Below are positions 6,239 through 14,438 of a stretch of 23,141 nt of DNA, one piece after another. The DNA is from Candidatus Faecivivens stercoripullorum (GTDB taxonomy: Bacteria > Bacillota > Clostridia > Oscillospirales > Ruminococcaceae), in assembly GCA_018715285.1 (NCBI GenBank), contig DVLW01000017.1, forward strand, positions 1 through 23,141, given 5' to 3'. The translations under genes and the position numbers were made by a program. How positions within the stretch are numbered: position 1 is the first letter of the stretch; every line of letters starts with the position of its first letter. Under the pieces are notes generated by a model that saw only the letters and a program-made list of their open reading frames with translations, ran no database searches and was not told where the DNA came from.

Positions 6239-6628
6239 ATGGAACAGTTTGGTTCGCTGATTGCGGCGGCAGTGGTGCTGACGGTGATTACGCTGCTGCT
6301 GAAAAACTGGAAGCCGGAATATGCGATGCTGCTCTCGGTCGGATGTATGGTACTGTTTACCGGGTGGACGGTACTGCGGATGATACCGGTGTTTTCAACC
6401 ATCGGTTCACTGGCTGAGAATGCGGGCGTCGAGACGGTATACATAAAAATCCTGCTTCGCTGTCTGGGAATCAGCCTGCTTTCCGAGATCGGCGAGAGTT
6501 TATGCCGGGAGGCGGGACAGGTTTCGGCGGCTTCCCAGATCAGCCTTGCGGGAAAGGTGCTGATTCTGGAAAGCTGTATGCCGGTTTACCGCAAGCTGCT
6601 TGAACTGTCGCTGTCACTGATGGAATGA
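6239..6628 (+). CDS. spoIIIAD: Stage III sporulation protein AD
   Basis: The 129-residue membrane protein has a first helix LIAAAVVLTVITLLL, the family motif NWKPEYAMLLS, then VGCMVLFTGWTVLRM. The conserved ILLRCLGISLLSEIGESLCREAGQ follows, then SLAGKVLILESCMP. This matches SpoIIIAD closely (133 residues in Bacillus). ATG 6239 was chosen over ATG 6218 because AGAAAGGACAGG sits 8 nt before it and GGAGG is only 2 nt from 6218. With SpoIIIAC it contributes to the membrane ring of the transenvelope channel. Confidence 0.92.
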   Translation: MEQFGSLIAAAVVLTVITLLLKNWKPEYAMLLSVGCMVLFTGWTVLRMIPVFSTIGSLAENAGVETVYIKILLRCLGISLLSEIGESLCREAGQVSAASQISLAGKVLILESCMPVYRKLLELSLSLME

Positions 6629-6646
6629 GCAAAGGAGGGGACGCAG

Positions 6647-7753
6647 GTGTTCAGAAAACTGGCAGCGGTGGTGATACTATCGCTGGCTGTGCTGCTGGCC
6701 TTTCCGATGGCAGGATACGCAGAAGGGGAGACAGACGAGATGATCGAGCAGCAGATGGAGGAAAGCGGCTATTATTCGCTGTTTTCCCTTCTGCCGCCTG
6801 AAGCGGAAGGTTCGATTGCCGATGGTTTTGAACCGGAAGATCTGGACGAACTGACGATACCGGGACTGCTTGAAAAAGGATGGGAGATGGTTTGCAGTAA
6901 GGGTGCAGCGCCATTGCGCCTGCTGGCGTGTTCACTCGGGGTGACAGTACTGTCTTCACTGTTGGGAAGTTTTAACAAAAGTCCGGCCTGCCGTTCGGTT
7001 ACAACGTTGACGCTGGCTGTGCTGCTGGCGGAAATGGTGGTCAGTGCGGTACGGGATACAGCGGCACTGGTCAAGGGATTATCGGCTTTTATGCTGTCCT
7101 TTTTGCCGGTATTTGCCGCGTCGGCAGCGGCAGCCGGAAAACCGGCATCTTCTGTCGTGTGGTATGGGACTACACTGTCGGCAATTGAGATTTTTTCGGC
7201 GGCAGTGGACGGGCTGGTTGTACCGCTGATGATGATTTTTCTCGGGCTGTCATTTGCGGGCGTTGCAGCACCTGATTTGCATGCGGGTGCGCTGATTCGA
7301 TCGGTGCGCAGTCTGGCACTTTGGATACTGTCACTATGTCTGACGGTATTCCTTGCACTCTTGACCATCAAAACCCGTATCAGCGGAGTGTCGGACGGAG
7401 TGACGCTCAAGACGGCAAAGTTTTTGCTCAGTTCAGCCGTTCCGGTCGTCGGCAGTGCGGTCGGGGACGCATGGTCAGCAGTCAGCGGCTGTCTGACGCT
7501 GGTCAAAAGTACGATTGGAATTTTTGGGATACTGGTACTGGCAGTCGTCTTTTTACCGCAGATCATTTATCTTGGTTTGCTGACTGGTGCATTGAATCTG
7601 GGCGCAGCTGCGGCGGATACCCTGTCAGAGAGCAGTCCGGCAGAGGTGATGCGGGTCAGTTCTGCCGCGATATCGATTATGCTGGCAATTCTGATCTGTT
7701 ATGCGGTCATGATTCTGGGAGCGCTGGCAATGGTATTGCTGGCCGGAAGTTAG
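6647..7753 (+). CDS. spoIIIAE: Stage III sporulation protein AE
   Basis: The 368-residue protein opens with a signal peptide or anchor (KLAAVVILSLAVLLAFPMAG, ending near GYAEG). A charged, acidic extracytoplasmic stretch of about 60 residues follows, then five or more membrane helices to the C-terminus. Bacillus SpoIIIAE is about 399 residues. It is the large polytopic subunit of the SpoIIIA channel and shows distant similarity to transport permeases. GTG 6647 is preceded by AAAGGAGGGG (6631-6640), one of the strongest ribosome binding sites in the operon. Conserved stretches include SAVPVVGSAVGDAWSAV and LILAV-like segments near the C-terminus. Confidence 0.92.
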   Translation: MFRKLAAVVILSLAVLLAFPMAGYAEGETDEMIEQQMEESGYYSLFSLLPPEAEGSIADGFEPEDLDELTIPGLLEKGWEMVCSKGAAPLRLLACSLGVTVLSSLLGSFNKSPACRSVTTLTLAVLLAEMVVSAVRDTAALVKGLSAFMLSFLPVFAASAAAAGKPASSVVWYGTTLSAIEIFSAAVDGLVVPLMMIFLGLSFAGVAAPDLHAGALIRSVRSLALWILSLCLTVFLALLTIKTRISGVSDGVTLKTAKFLLSSAVPVVGSAVGDAWSAVSGCLTLVKSTIGIFGILVLAVVFLPQIIYLGLLTGALNLGAAAADTLSESSPAEVMRVSSAAISIMLAILICYAVMILGALAMVLLAGS

Positions 7754-7763
7754 GAGGCATGGG

Positions 7764-8270
7764 GTGGAACAGCTCAAACTGACTGCCGCGGCGCTGTGCG
7801 CGACGATGGTTCTCAGTGCGGTCATCCTGATGCTGACGCCGGAGCGGGAAAACGGGATGATGCGTTTTGCGGTACGGATTTTTTTCCTGTTATCGATTTT
7901 ATTGCCGGTGATAACGCTGGATGCGGACGATTTTACATTACCCGATACAGTGTTGGAGCAGCCGGAAGGAGACCTTGGAGAACTGGCACAGCAGCAGCTG
8001 GAATCGGCGGCAAAACAGCTTTTGTGCCAGAAAGCGGAGGCGATTCTGGAAAGTCACGGCGTGGAAGACGCAAAAGTTGAGATGGAGATTCATATTGACG
8101 GAGAAGACAGCATATCTATTACCAGTCTGCGGATACTGATTGACCAGCAGCAGCTTGCCTCCGCGCTTGCGGCGACAGCAAGCCTGAATGAAAGTTTTGG
8201 AGTAACCGCGACGCTGGTGACAACGGAGAATGAAGATGATGGAAAAGATAAAGAATCTGCTGACAGCTAA
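7764..8270 (+). CDS. spoIIIAF: Stage III sporulation protein AF
   Basis: The 168-residue protein has two N-terminal membrane helices (LTAAALCATMVLSAVILML and FAVRIFFLLSILLPVITL). They flank a short loop with the family-typical TPE..N.M.RFAVRI. A soluble C-terminal domain (about 55-160) contains a helical region and a segment VEDAKVEMEIHIDGEDSIS that resembles ring-building secretion motifs. This fits SpoIIIAF, though it is shorter than the roughly 206 residues of Bacillus. GTG 7764 has TAGGAGG (7751-7757) six nt upstream; the stop of spoIIIAE lies within that ribosome binding site. The 3' end overlaps spoIIIAG by 35 nt. Confidence 0.9.
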   Translation: MEQLKLTAAALCATMVLSAVILMLTPERENGMMRFAVRIFFLLSILLPVITLDADDFTLPDTVLEQPEGDLGELAQQQLESAAKQLLCQKAEAILESHGVEDAKVEMEIHIDGEDSISITSLRILIDQQQLASALAATASLNESFGVTATLVTTENEDDGKDKESADS

Positions 8271-8730
8271 AAAACCCTGGCTGTTGTTTGTACTGGGCCT
8301 TGCGGGAATCGGACTGATCTTTCTGTCCTCATTCTTTCCGGAGACAGAGCCGGAACCAGTGACAGATACCTCCGACCCGACCGCCGGAATTGAGCAGCGG
8401 CTGGAAGAAACCATTTCCCGCATTCAGGGCGCGGGAGAGACACATGTCATGGTAACACTTGCGGATACCGGCAGCAGGGTGTATCTTTCAGAAGAGGAGG
8501 AAAGAGAGGAATATGCAGACGGAGACGTCAGCAGCCGGGAAAAGACAGAGCACTATATCACATCAGGCGGCGGAGCAGTGGTCGTTTCCGAGCAGCTGCC
8601 TGCGGTGACAGGAGTGGCGGTGGTATGTGAGGGAGGGGATCTGGCAAAGGTGCAAAGTGATGTTTATGAGGTGATCTATGCGTTGTACGGGCTGTCAACA
8701 TCCCGTGTGACCATAGAAAAGATGCAGTGA
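8236..8730 (+). CDS. spoIIIAG: Stage III sporulation protein AG
   Basis: The 164-residue bitopic protein has a short cytoplasmic start, one membrane helix (WLLFVLGLAGIGLIFLSSFF) and an extracytoplasmic domain. That domain forms a large ring in the intermembrane space in Bacillus. The conserved core is visible: EQRLEETISRIQGAGETHVMVTL, then a charged insertion (about 88-110, rich in Glu), then GAVVVSEQLPAVTGVAVVCEGG and a C-terminal helix. It is shorter than Bacillus SpoIIIAG (229). ATG 8236 is preferred: GGAG at 8225-8228 is 7 nt upstream, whereas ATG 8230 sits only 1 nt from it. Confidence 0.92.
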   Translation: MMEKIKNLLTAKKPWLLFVLGLAGIGLIFLSSFFPETEPEPVTDTSDPTAGIEQRLEETISRIQGAGETHVMVTLADTGSRVYLSEEEEREEYADGDVSSREKTEHYITSGGGAVVVSEQLPAVTGVAVVCEGGDLAKVQSDVYEVIYALYGLSTSRVTIEKMQ

Positions 8731-8746
8731 AAGGGTGGCGCTGATT

Positions 8747-9343
8747 ATGAAAATGAGTGTAATTCTTGGCAAGAAACAGATTGTACTGGCGAGCCTTGTA
8801 ACGATACTGGGCATTGCGGTTTACCTGAACTACGTGTTCACCGATACCGGGAACTTTGATCTGCTGACCGCTTCTCAGACCAGTTCTTCCGAGACAGAAA
8901 ATTATGGCGAAGCACAGCTGACCGGTGCGGAACCGGTAGAGGGGACTGCCGACGAAACCACTGCCGAAACAACCGCAGAAACTGAAAATGATTATTTTAC
9001 ATCTGCACGTCTGGAACGCCGCAAAGCAAGAGATGAGGCAATCGAAACCCTTGCACAGACGCTGGGTGCTGAAGAAATGACCGATGACGAAAAAGAGCTG
9101 GCAGCAGAAAAGGCTCTTGCAGTATCTGCTCAGATTGAGAGCGAAAACAAGATCGAAACATTGGTGAAAGCAAAGGGCTTTGCCGAGTGTCTTGCTTATG
9201 TAGATGCCGACTCGGCCCGTGTCATTGTACGTACCGATGGACTGACTGCTGAGACCGCAAACCAGATCAAAAATATTATTATTGAAGAAACCGGACTGTC
9301 TGCGGAAAATGTTTCGGTCGGAGAGGTTGGACTGGAAGAATAA
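8747..9343 (+). CDS. spoIIIAH: Stage III sporulation protein AH
   Basis: The 198-residue protein has one N-terminal membrane helix (IVLASLVTILGIAVYLNYVF), then a Thr/Glu-rich linker with a repeated TTAET pattern (about 66-82). A C-terminal YscJ/FliF-like ring-building domain follows (about 85-198), with KIETLVKAKGFAECLAYVD and VRTDGLTAETANQIKNI. In Bacillus it docks with forespore SpoIIQ to join the two membranes. ATG 8747 was chosen because AAGGGTGG (8731-8738) lies 8 nt upstream; the in-frame GTG at 8735 is part of that site. It is the last gene of the operon, and a terminator follows 50 nt later. Confidence 0.93.
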   Translation: MKMSVILGKKQIVLASLVTILGIAVYLNYVFTDTGNFDLLTASQTSSSETENYGEAQLTGAEPVEGTADETTAETTAETENDYFTSARLERRKARDEAIETLAQTLGAEEMTDDEKELAAEKALAVSAQIESENKIETLVKAKGFAECLAYVDADSARVIVRTDGLTAETANQIKNIIIEETGLSAENVSVGEVGLEE

Positions 9344-9392
9344 AGCGTAGTTTTAACCCCTGAAGCAGGTTGAAAAACGGAAAATATGCTGT

Positions 9393-9437
9393 AAAACGGC
9401 TGCTGTATTCCTGAAAAAGAATACGGCAGCCGTTTTA
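9393..9437 (+). terminator. Terminator after spoIIIAH
   Basis: AAAACGGCTGC-TGTATTC (9393-9410) pairs with GAATAC-GGCAGCCGTTTT (9419-9436), giving a long stem around an 8-nt loop. It ends in only four T plus ATGTT, so the tract is short. It closes the spoIIIA operon. The rest of the 243-nt gap to the next gene holds the promoter at 9494. Confidence 0.8.
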
Positions 9438-9493
9438 TGTTCAGGGGAAAAATATTCACTTTTTATCAATATGCAAAAAATTATACAAACCTG

Positions 9494-9522
9494 TTGTTTA
9501 TTTGTGCGAATGGTGTTATAAT
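9494..9522 (+). promoter_or_regulatory. Sigma-A-type promoter of the asp23-nusB-recN operon
   Basis: TTGTTT (9494-9499), a 17-bp spacer and TATAAT (9517-9522) with TG at 9514-9515 make a textbook extended -10 promoter in an AT-rich patch. The start would be near 9529, about 58 nt before the asp23-type gene. No other convincing promoter is seen until 21681, so this probably drives the long downstream operon. Confidence 0.8.
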
Positions 9523-9586
9523 AACTTTGTAACGGTTTGCGCCCGGGTGATGGACGCAGACGAATTTCTGGACAGGAGGAATCTGC

Positions 9587-9943
9587 ATGCAGCCGAAAGA
9601 AAACCCAATCACATCCAATATCAAAATTTCGGAAGGGGTACTGGAGACCATCGTCAAGACGGTAGTCGGAGAAATCCCGGGAGTCGCCCGTCTTTCCACC
9701 CGCAGCAGCAGCCCGATTGATCGGCTGTTTGACCGGCCGTCCGCACACCGCGTAGTCGGACGTGTAGAAGGCGATGCTGCCGCGATTGATATTTCGGTTG
9801 TGCTTTCCCGCGGATATAAAATGAAGAAAGTCTGCTCCCAGATTCAGGAGAAGGTCAAGGAAGCTATTCAGGATATGACCGGAATCGCTGTCAGCCGTGT
9901 AAATGTATATGTAGTCGATATTGTTGCGGCGAGCGCTGAATAA
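9587..9943 (+). CDS. Asp23/Gls24 envelope stress response family protein
   Basis: The 118-residue protein matches the Asp23/YloU/YqhY family. It has NIKISEGVLETIVKTVVGEIPGVARL at the N-terminus, DISVVLSRGYKMKKVCSQIQEKVKEAI in the middle and VSRVNVYVVDI at the end. No membrane segment is present. Family members include cell-envelope stress proteins and YqhY, whose gene lies by accB-accC and nusB in Bacillus and which influences lipid metabolism. Position directly before nusB therefore suggests the YqhY group. The start ATG 9587 has AGGAGG seven nt upstream. In this organism accB/accC are not next to it. Confidence 0.9.
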   Translation: MQPKENPITSNIKISEGVLETIVKTVVGEIPGVARLSTRSSSPIDRLFDRPSAHRVVGRVEGDAAAIDISVVLSRGYKMKKVCSQIQEKVKEAIQDMTGIAVSRVNVYVVDIVAASAE

Positions 9944-10022
9944 ACGGCAGAGAGAACAGATATTTTCCTTCCCTTAGGAAAGATGAATGGGAATGTTGGA
10001 AAAGAAAGGAATATATTGTACA

Positions 10023-10451
10023 ATGAAAAAGCTGACCAGACATCAGATGAGAGAAAACGCGTTTATTCTGGTATTTGAACGGATATTCAACGACGACAGC
10101 CCGAGTGAACTTCTGGAAACAGCCAAAGAAAACGAGGAACTGGAAATCACGCCTGAGGTTGAAGCAATGTTTTTGGGTGTCGTGCGTTATCAGGAACCGA
10201 TTGATGAACTGATTTCCGCTAATCTGAAAAAATGGAAGATGGAACGTATTTCCAAGGTATCACTGGCGATTCTGCGGCTGGGTGTATATGAGATTGTATA
10301 CAGTGATGACGTAGAGGATGATATTGTTGTCAGCGAATGTGTAAAACTGGCTGGTGATTTTGCTTATGAGGAAGACGTGTCGTTTATCAACGGCGTACTG
10401 GGCAGTATTGTCCGTGGAATTGACGCAGCAGCTTCGGAGATGGCAGACTGA
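10023..10451 (+). CDS. nusB: Transcription antitermination factor NusB
   Basis: The 142-residue all-helical protein has the NusB opening LTRHQMRENAFILVFE. Family-typical motifs follow: RISKVSLAILRLGVYEI, VVSECVKLAGDFAYEEDVSFINGVLGSI. NusB with NusE (S10) binds boxA RNA and supports rRNA antitermination. The start is debatable. ATG 10023 fits the family best but its GAAAGGA site is about 13 nt away. ATG 9987 would add 12 unrelated residues and has AGGAAAG just upstream. That AGGAAA lies in a small hairpin (TTTCCT 9964-9969 with AGGAAA 9976-9981). The stop overlaps the next start (TGATG). Confidence 0.92.
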   Translation: MKKLTRHQMRENAFILVFERIFNDDSPSELLETAKENEELEITPEVEAMFLGVVRYQEPIDELISANLKKWKMERISKVSLAILRLGVYEIVYSDDVEDDIVVSECVKLAGDFAYEEDVSFINGVLGSIVRGIDAAASEMAD

Positions 10452-11425
10452 TGAGTGTATATCTCGGCATCGACACCTCCAATTATACGACCTCGACTGC
10501 ACTTTTTGACAGTGACGCATGGAAGTTGGGGCAGCAGGCGGTGAAGATGGAAAAAGAGCTGCTGCCTACAGCGCTCGGTGCACTCGGTCTTCGGCAGAGT
10601 GACGCGGTATTTGCACATGTGCAGCAGCTGGGCGGACTGGCTGCCCGTCTTTTTGAAGAGGGTGCGCCGGAATTATCGGGAGTAGGTGTTTCGATTTTTC
10701 CAAGACGTGCGGAAGGATCGTATATGCCCTGTTTCCTGGTTGGGCAGATGAGTGCGCAGCTGGTATCTTCTGCGATGGGTGTGCCGATGTATACCTTTTC
10801 TCATCAGGAAGGGCATATTGCGGCAGCCCTTTATTCTGCCGGACGGCTGGACTTAATAAAGGAACGGTTTATCGCCTTTCATCTTTCGGGCGGCACGACA
10901 GATGCACTGTTGGTTGAACCGGGAGAACCGTTTTTTAAGATTACGCCGGTTGCCCGTTCACTGGATTTAAAAGCAGGACAGGCTGTTGACCGGGTTGGAC
11001 TGATGCTGGGATTAAAATTCCCGTGCGGACCGCAGCTGACCGAACTGGCACTGCGGTGCGAGGAAAAGATTAAAGTCCGTCCGACAATGAAAGGTGCTGA
11101 CTGCTGTCTCTCGGGTATCGAAAACCGCTGTCAAAAGCTGCTGGATGAGGGAAAGGCGCCGGAATATATCGCATTGTATTGCCTGAAATCGATTGAAGCA
11201 GCGCTGGATGGAATGACCCGTGCACTGATCGAAAAGTATGGTGAACTGCCGCTTTTGTATGCCGGCGGTGTGATGTCCAACGTCATTATCCGTCAGCAGT
11301 TTGAGTCGAGATATGGCGGCATTTTTGCCGAGCCGCAGTTTTCTTCTGACAATGCGGCAGGAATCGCGGTGCTGGCTGCTCTGGCGGCAGGTGAGGATAT
11401 CTGCCGGGAAAGGAAAGCGGATTGA
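10451..11425 (+). CDS. TsaD/Kae1-like ASKHA-fold paralogue
   Basis: The 324-residue protein has the TsaD/Kae1 fold signature. It opens YLGIDTSNYTTSTALFD, has the metal motif HQEGH (His118, His122), SGGTTD at 146-151, GGVMSN near the C-terminus and DNAAG (Asp300). All three TsaD metal ligands appear kept. The SGGHT motif of TsaD reads SGGTT, so that His is replaced by Thr149. TsaD makes threonylcarbamoyl-A37 in tRNA with TsaB and TsaE; neither partner gene is in this window. The protein is probably a second copy with changed function, or a divergent enzyme. It sits where many Firmicutes have folD, between nusB and xseA. TGATG coupling to nusB and a 4-nt overlap with xseA place it firmly in the operon. 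Confidence 0.85.
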   Translation: MSVYLGIDTSNYTTSTALFDSDAWKLGQQAVKMEKELLPTALGALGLRQSDAVFAHVQQLGGLAARLFEEGAPELSGVGVSIFPRRAEGSYMPCFLVGQMSAQLVSSAMGVPMYTFSHQEGHIAAALYSAGRLDLIKERFIAFHLSGGTTDALLVEPGEPFFKITPVARSLDLKAGQAVDRVGLMLGLKFPCGPQLTELALRCEEKIKVRPTMKGADCCLSGIENRCQKLLDEGKAPEYIALYCLKSIEAALDGMTRALIEKYGELPLLYAGGVMSNVIIRQQFESRYGGIFAEPQFSSDNAAGIAVLAALAAGEDICRERKAD

Positions 11426-12765
11426 ATCAGATTCTGACTGTCTCCCAGATCAATGGATATCTCAAGGGGCTGCTGGATGAAGATGTGCAGCTCAAAAGCA
11501 TTTATATCCGTGGGGAGATTTCCAATTTTACCAACCACCTGCGGACAGGTCATTTTTATTTTACATTGAAGGACGCACGCACTTCCATTAAGGCAGTAAT
11601 GTTTAAATGGAATGCATCCCGTCTGCGTTTTTTGCCGCAAAACGGGATGAGCGTGATTATTTTTGGCAGTGTCCAGCTGTTTGAACGGGACGGTATCTGT
11701 CAGATTATCTGTGCGGATATGCAGCCGGATGGTCTGGGCGCGCTGTATATGGCGTTTGAACAGCTGAAAGAACGGCTGGGACGGGAAGGTCTTTTTGACC
11801 AGAGCCATAAAAAGCCGCTGCCGTCTTATCCGCAGAAAATAGCGGTGGTGACCGCAAAGACAGGTGCCGCTTTGCAGGATATTATCCATATTCTGTCCCG
11901 ACGCTGGCCATTGGGAGAACTGATTCTTTGTCCGGCACTGGTTCAGGGAGAGAATGCGCCTGCTTCGATTGTATCGGCACTCCAGGTAGCGGAAAGGGTT
12001 TCTCCGGATGTAATCATCGTCGGACGCGGCGGTGGTTCACTGGAAGATCTGTGGGCGTTTAATGATGAACGGGTCGCAAGGGCCATTTATGATTGCCGGA
12101 TACCGGTTATTTCGGCTGTCGGGCATGAGACGGATGTGACCATCTGTGATCTGGTGGCGGATCTGCGTGCGCCGACACCATCTGCGGCAGCTGAGCTGTG
12201 TGCACCGGATATCAGCGTACTGCGGCGGGAAGTGGCAGAGATTGCCGAAAGCCTTGATCGCTGTCTTTCTGACCGGATTCGGCTGGAAGAGGCGAAGGTA
12301 AATGGATACCAGAGAAGGCTGTCGGTTTCGTCTCCTGCTATTCAGCTGGAACGCCGGATGGAAAAACTTGAAAACCTGAAAAAAAGGATGCAGACAGCTG
12401 TTCAGACGTTGGAAGCGGCTGCATCCTCTCGATATATGGCGGCAGCTTACCGGCTGAAAGCCCATTCACCGGAAGGTAAAATCCGGGAAGGTGAAAACCG
12501 GCTGACTGCGGCTGCGGCGAATTTGCAGACGGCAATGGCAATCCGGCTGGAAAGAGCAGAACGGCAGCTGAGCGGAAATGCTGCCCGTCTGGAAGACCTC
12601 AGCCCGATGCGGGTACTTGCAAGGGGATATACCCTGACGATGGATGACGGCGGGATGCCAGTCAGCCTGCATACATTGCATCCGGGTGACCGGCTGGTAA
12701 CCCGTTTTGCGGATGGAACAGCGGAAAGTATTGTTTCATCGGTCAACCGTGGCCAGTCCGATTGA
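11422..12765 (+). CDS. xseA: Exodeoxyribonuclease VII large subunit
   Basis: The 447-residue protein has the XseA order. An N-terminal OB domain comes first (LTVSQINGYLKGLL..., YIRGEISNF, GHFYFTLKD, MFKWNASRL). The catalytic domain follows (KIAVVTAKTGAALQDI, IIVGRGGGSLEDLWAFNDE, ISAVGHETDVTICD, LRAPTPSAAAE). A long coiled-coil C-terminus rich in Leu, Arg and Glu ends with a short beta region (LARGYTLTMDD). With XseB it degrades single-stranded DNA into oligonucleotides. Start is TTG 11422, overlapping the previous stop as TTGA and preceded by GGGAAAGGAAAG. Length is normal. Confidence 0.97.
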   Translation: MNQILTVSQINGYLKGLLDEDVQLKSIYIRGEISNFTNHLRTGHFYFTLKDARTSIKAVMFKWNASRLRFLPQNGMSVIIFGSVQLFERDGICQIICADMQPDGLGALYMAFEQLKERLGREGLFDQSHKKPLPSYPQKIAVVTAKTGAALQDIIHILSRRWPLGELILCPALVQGENAPASIVSALQVAERVSPDVIIVGRGGGSLEDLWAFNDERVARAIYDCRIPVISAVGHETDVTICDLVADLRAPTPSAAAELCAPDISVLRREVAEIAESLDRCLSDRIRLEEAKVNGYQRRLSVSSPAIQLERRMEKLENLKKRMQTAVQTLEAAASSRYMAAAYRLKAHSPEGKIREGENRLTAAAANLQTAMAIRLERAERQLSGNAARLEDLSPMRVLARGYTLTMDDGGMPVSLHTLHPGDRLVTRFADGTAESIVSSVNRGQSD

Positions 12766-12781
12766 AGAAAGGAAACAGTTT

Positions 12782-13018
12782 ATGGCTTCAAAGAAGAATC
12801 CGACATTTGAACAGGCGCTGACCCGGCTGGAAGAGATTGCTGCCGGGCTGGAAGATGGGAGCATGTCGCTTGAGGAGTCTCTCAAGGCATATGAGGAAGG
12901 TGTTTCTCTGGTGCGGCTGTGCCAGAAAACGCTGGAGAATGCAAAGCTCCGTCTTCGTGAGCAGTCTGAACCGGAAGAGCTGCCGGAGAACCCGGACGGC
13001 CAGCAGCTGGAACTGTAA
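12782..13018 (+). CDS. xseB: Exodeoxyribonuclease VII small subunit
   Basis: The 78-residue protein is typical XseB: FEQALTRLEEIAAGLEDGSMSLEESLKAYEEGV, then CQKTLENAKLRL and an acidic tail. Two helices form the coiled hairpin that binds the XseA coiled coil. ATG 12782 is preceded by AAGAAAGGAAA. Upstream in-frame codons lie inside xseA and do not align to the family. It follows xseA by 16 nt. Confidence 0.95.
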   Translation: MASKKNPTFEQALTRLEEIAAGLEDGSMSLEESLKAYEEGVSLVRLCQKTLENAKLRLREQSEPEELPENPDGQQLEL

Positions 13019-13088
13019 CCGGACAGACCAGCGGCAAACAGAAAACAGGGCGCTGGGAATCAGTGCCGGAAAGGGTTGAGATACGACC

Positions 13089-13958
13089 ATGCATCAACAA
13101 TTTGAAGAATACTTGCAGGCGATAGAGGAAACCCTCGCCGGATATCTGAAAGTCCCCTGTGAACCTGGACGGGTGCTGGAAGCGATGGGCTACTCGGCAT
13201 TTGCGGGTGGTAAACGTATCCGGCCGATACTGACGCTGGAATTTACCCGGCTGTGCGGCGGCGACTGGAGAAAGGCGCTTCCGTTTGCAGCTGGAGTCGA
13301 GATGGTACAAACCTATTCGCTGATTCATGATGACCTGCCGTGCATGGATGATGATGATATGCGGCGCGGACGGCCGTCTTGCCATATTGCTTATGGAGAA
13401 GCGACTGCGTTGCTGGCAGGAGACGGACTGCTGACGATGGCATTTGAGGCGATTGCAGATGCACAGCTGCCGCCTGACCGGGTGGTAAAAGCTGTCGGGA
13501 TTCTGGCAAATGGGATTGGCGTACAGGGAATGATCGGCGGACAGGAAATGGACCTTGAAAATGAAGGTGCAATCAGCCTGCCGCTGGATACAGTTCGCAA
13601 AACCAATGAAAAAAAGACATCAGCGCTTTTATCTGCTGCCTGTCGGATGGGTGTTGCCGCAGCTGGCGGCACCGAAGAACAGTTTGCAGCTGCCGACCGG
13701 TTTGCGCGTAATTTTGGGCTGGCGTTTCAGGTGATCGACGATATACTTGACCTGACTGCGGATGCAGCCGTACTGGGAAAACCGGTTGGAAGCGATATTG
13801 CAAACGAAAAGGTGACCTATCCGTCCATTCTGGGACTGGAAGGTGCACGGGAATACGCCTGCCGGTATACGGCTGAGGCGATTGATGCAGTCGGGATTTT
13901 TGCCGAAAAGGATATACTGGCAGATTATACCCGTGGGCTGCTTGACCGGATCAGATGA
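13089..13958 (+). CDS. ispA: Polyprenyl synthetase, farnesyl/geranylgeranyl diphosphate synthase type
   Basis: The 289-residue protein is a trans-isoprenyl diphosphate synthase. The first aspartate-rich motif is HDDLPCMDDDD (Asp81, Asp82, Asp87) and the second is DDILD (Asp217, Asp218, Asp221). GGKRIRP near 38-44 binds substrate, and GGQEMDL is present. It condenses isopentenyl diphosphate with allylic diphosphates; farnesyl diphosphate is the usual product of this position in Firmicutes. The gene lies 3-4 genes from dxs, so both ends of early isoprenoid synthesis are in one operon. The ribosome binding site is weak (AAGGG about 14 nt upstream), and an in-frame stop just upstream excludes an earlier start. 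Product length is uncertain, hence the symbol is by context. Confidence 0.93.
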   Translation: MHQQFEEYLQAIEETLAGYLKVPCEPGRVLEAMGYSAFAGGKRIRPILTLEFTRLCGGDWRKALPFAAGVEMVQTYSLIHDDLPCMDDDDMRRGRPSCHIAYGEATALLAGDGLLTMAFEAIADAQLPPDRVVKAVGILANGIGVQGMIGGQEMDLENEGAISLPLDTVRKTNEKKTSALLSAACRMGVAAAGGTEEQFAAADRFARNFGLAFQVIDDILDLTADAAVLGKPVGSDIANEKVTYPSILGLEGAREYACRYTAEAIDAVGIFAEKDILADYTRGLLDRIR

Positions 13959-13975
13959 TAAAGGAGGAAATCGGT

Positions 13976-14416
13976 TTGTTCAACGATCTGTTGTCCAATA
14001 CGGTATTGTGGATTGCCGTAGCCTGCTGGGCAGCCGCACAGGTGCTCAAGCTGATCCTGTATTCCATCCACAGCGGCAAACTGGAAATTGAACGGCTCTT
14101 TGGTGCCGGTGGTATGCCGTCGTCCCATACTTCGACTGTCTGTGGTTTGACGGTAGGAGTTGCGCGTATTTACGGGCTTTCGTCGCCGCTGTTTACCCTG
14201 TCGCTGGTGCTGGCGTGTATCGTCATGTATGACGCGACCGGAGTACGCCGTGCGGCAGGCGAACATGCAAAGGTACTTAACCAGCTGCTATTTTCGGACG
14301 GTGAGTCGATGACGCCGTCCCAGAAAGCGCTCAAGGAATTTCTGGGGCATACGCCGCTGGAGGTACTGGGAGGCGCAGTGCTGGGTGTAGTTCTCGGCCT
14401 GGTTATGCCGGTATAA
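13976..14416 (+). CDS. YuiD-family (divergent PAP2) membrane protein
   Basis: The 146-residue membrane protein matches the DUF212/YuiD family. It has WIAVACWAAAQVLKLI at the N-terminus, the signature GGMPSSHTSTVCGL, and ACIVMYDATGVRRAAGEHAKVLNQL. The C-terminus is LGHTPLEVLGGAVLGVVLG. SSH and the His/Arg pattern recall PAP2 acid phosphatases, so it may act on isoprenoid or lipid phosphates (inference, supported by its place between ispA and dxs). ATG 13955 opens the frame, but TTG 13976 is preferred because AAGGAGG (13961-13967) sits 8 nt before it. Confidence 0.88.
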   Translation: MFNDLLSNTVLWIAVACWAAAQVLKLILYSIHSGKLEIERLFGAGGMPSSHTSTVCGLTVGVARIYGLSSPLFTLSLVLACIVMYDATGVRRAAGEHAKVLNQLLFSDGESMTPSQKALKEFLGHTPLEVLGGAVLGVVLGLVMPV

Positions 14417-14438
14417 AATAAACGTAAGGAAGTATTAC

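Noticed and set aside
9964..9981. Short hairpin TTTCCT/AGGAAA before nusB
   Set aside because: Only 6 bp with no T tract, so not a terminator. It could mask an upstream start codon, but that start does not fit the NusB family.
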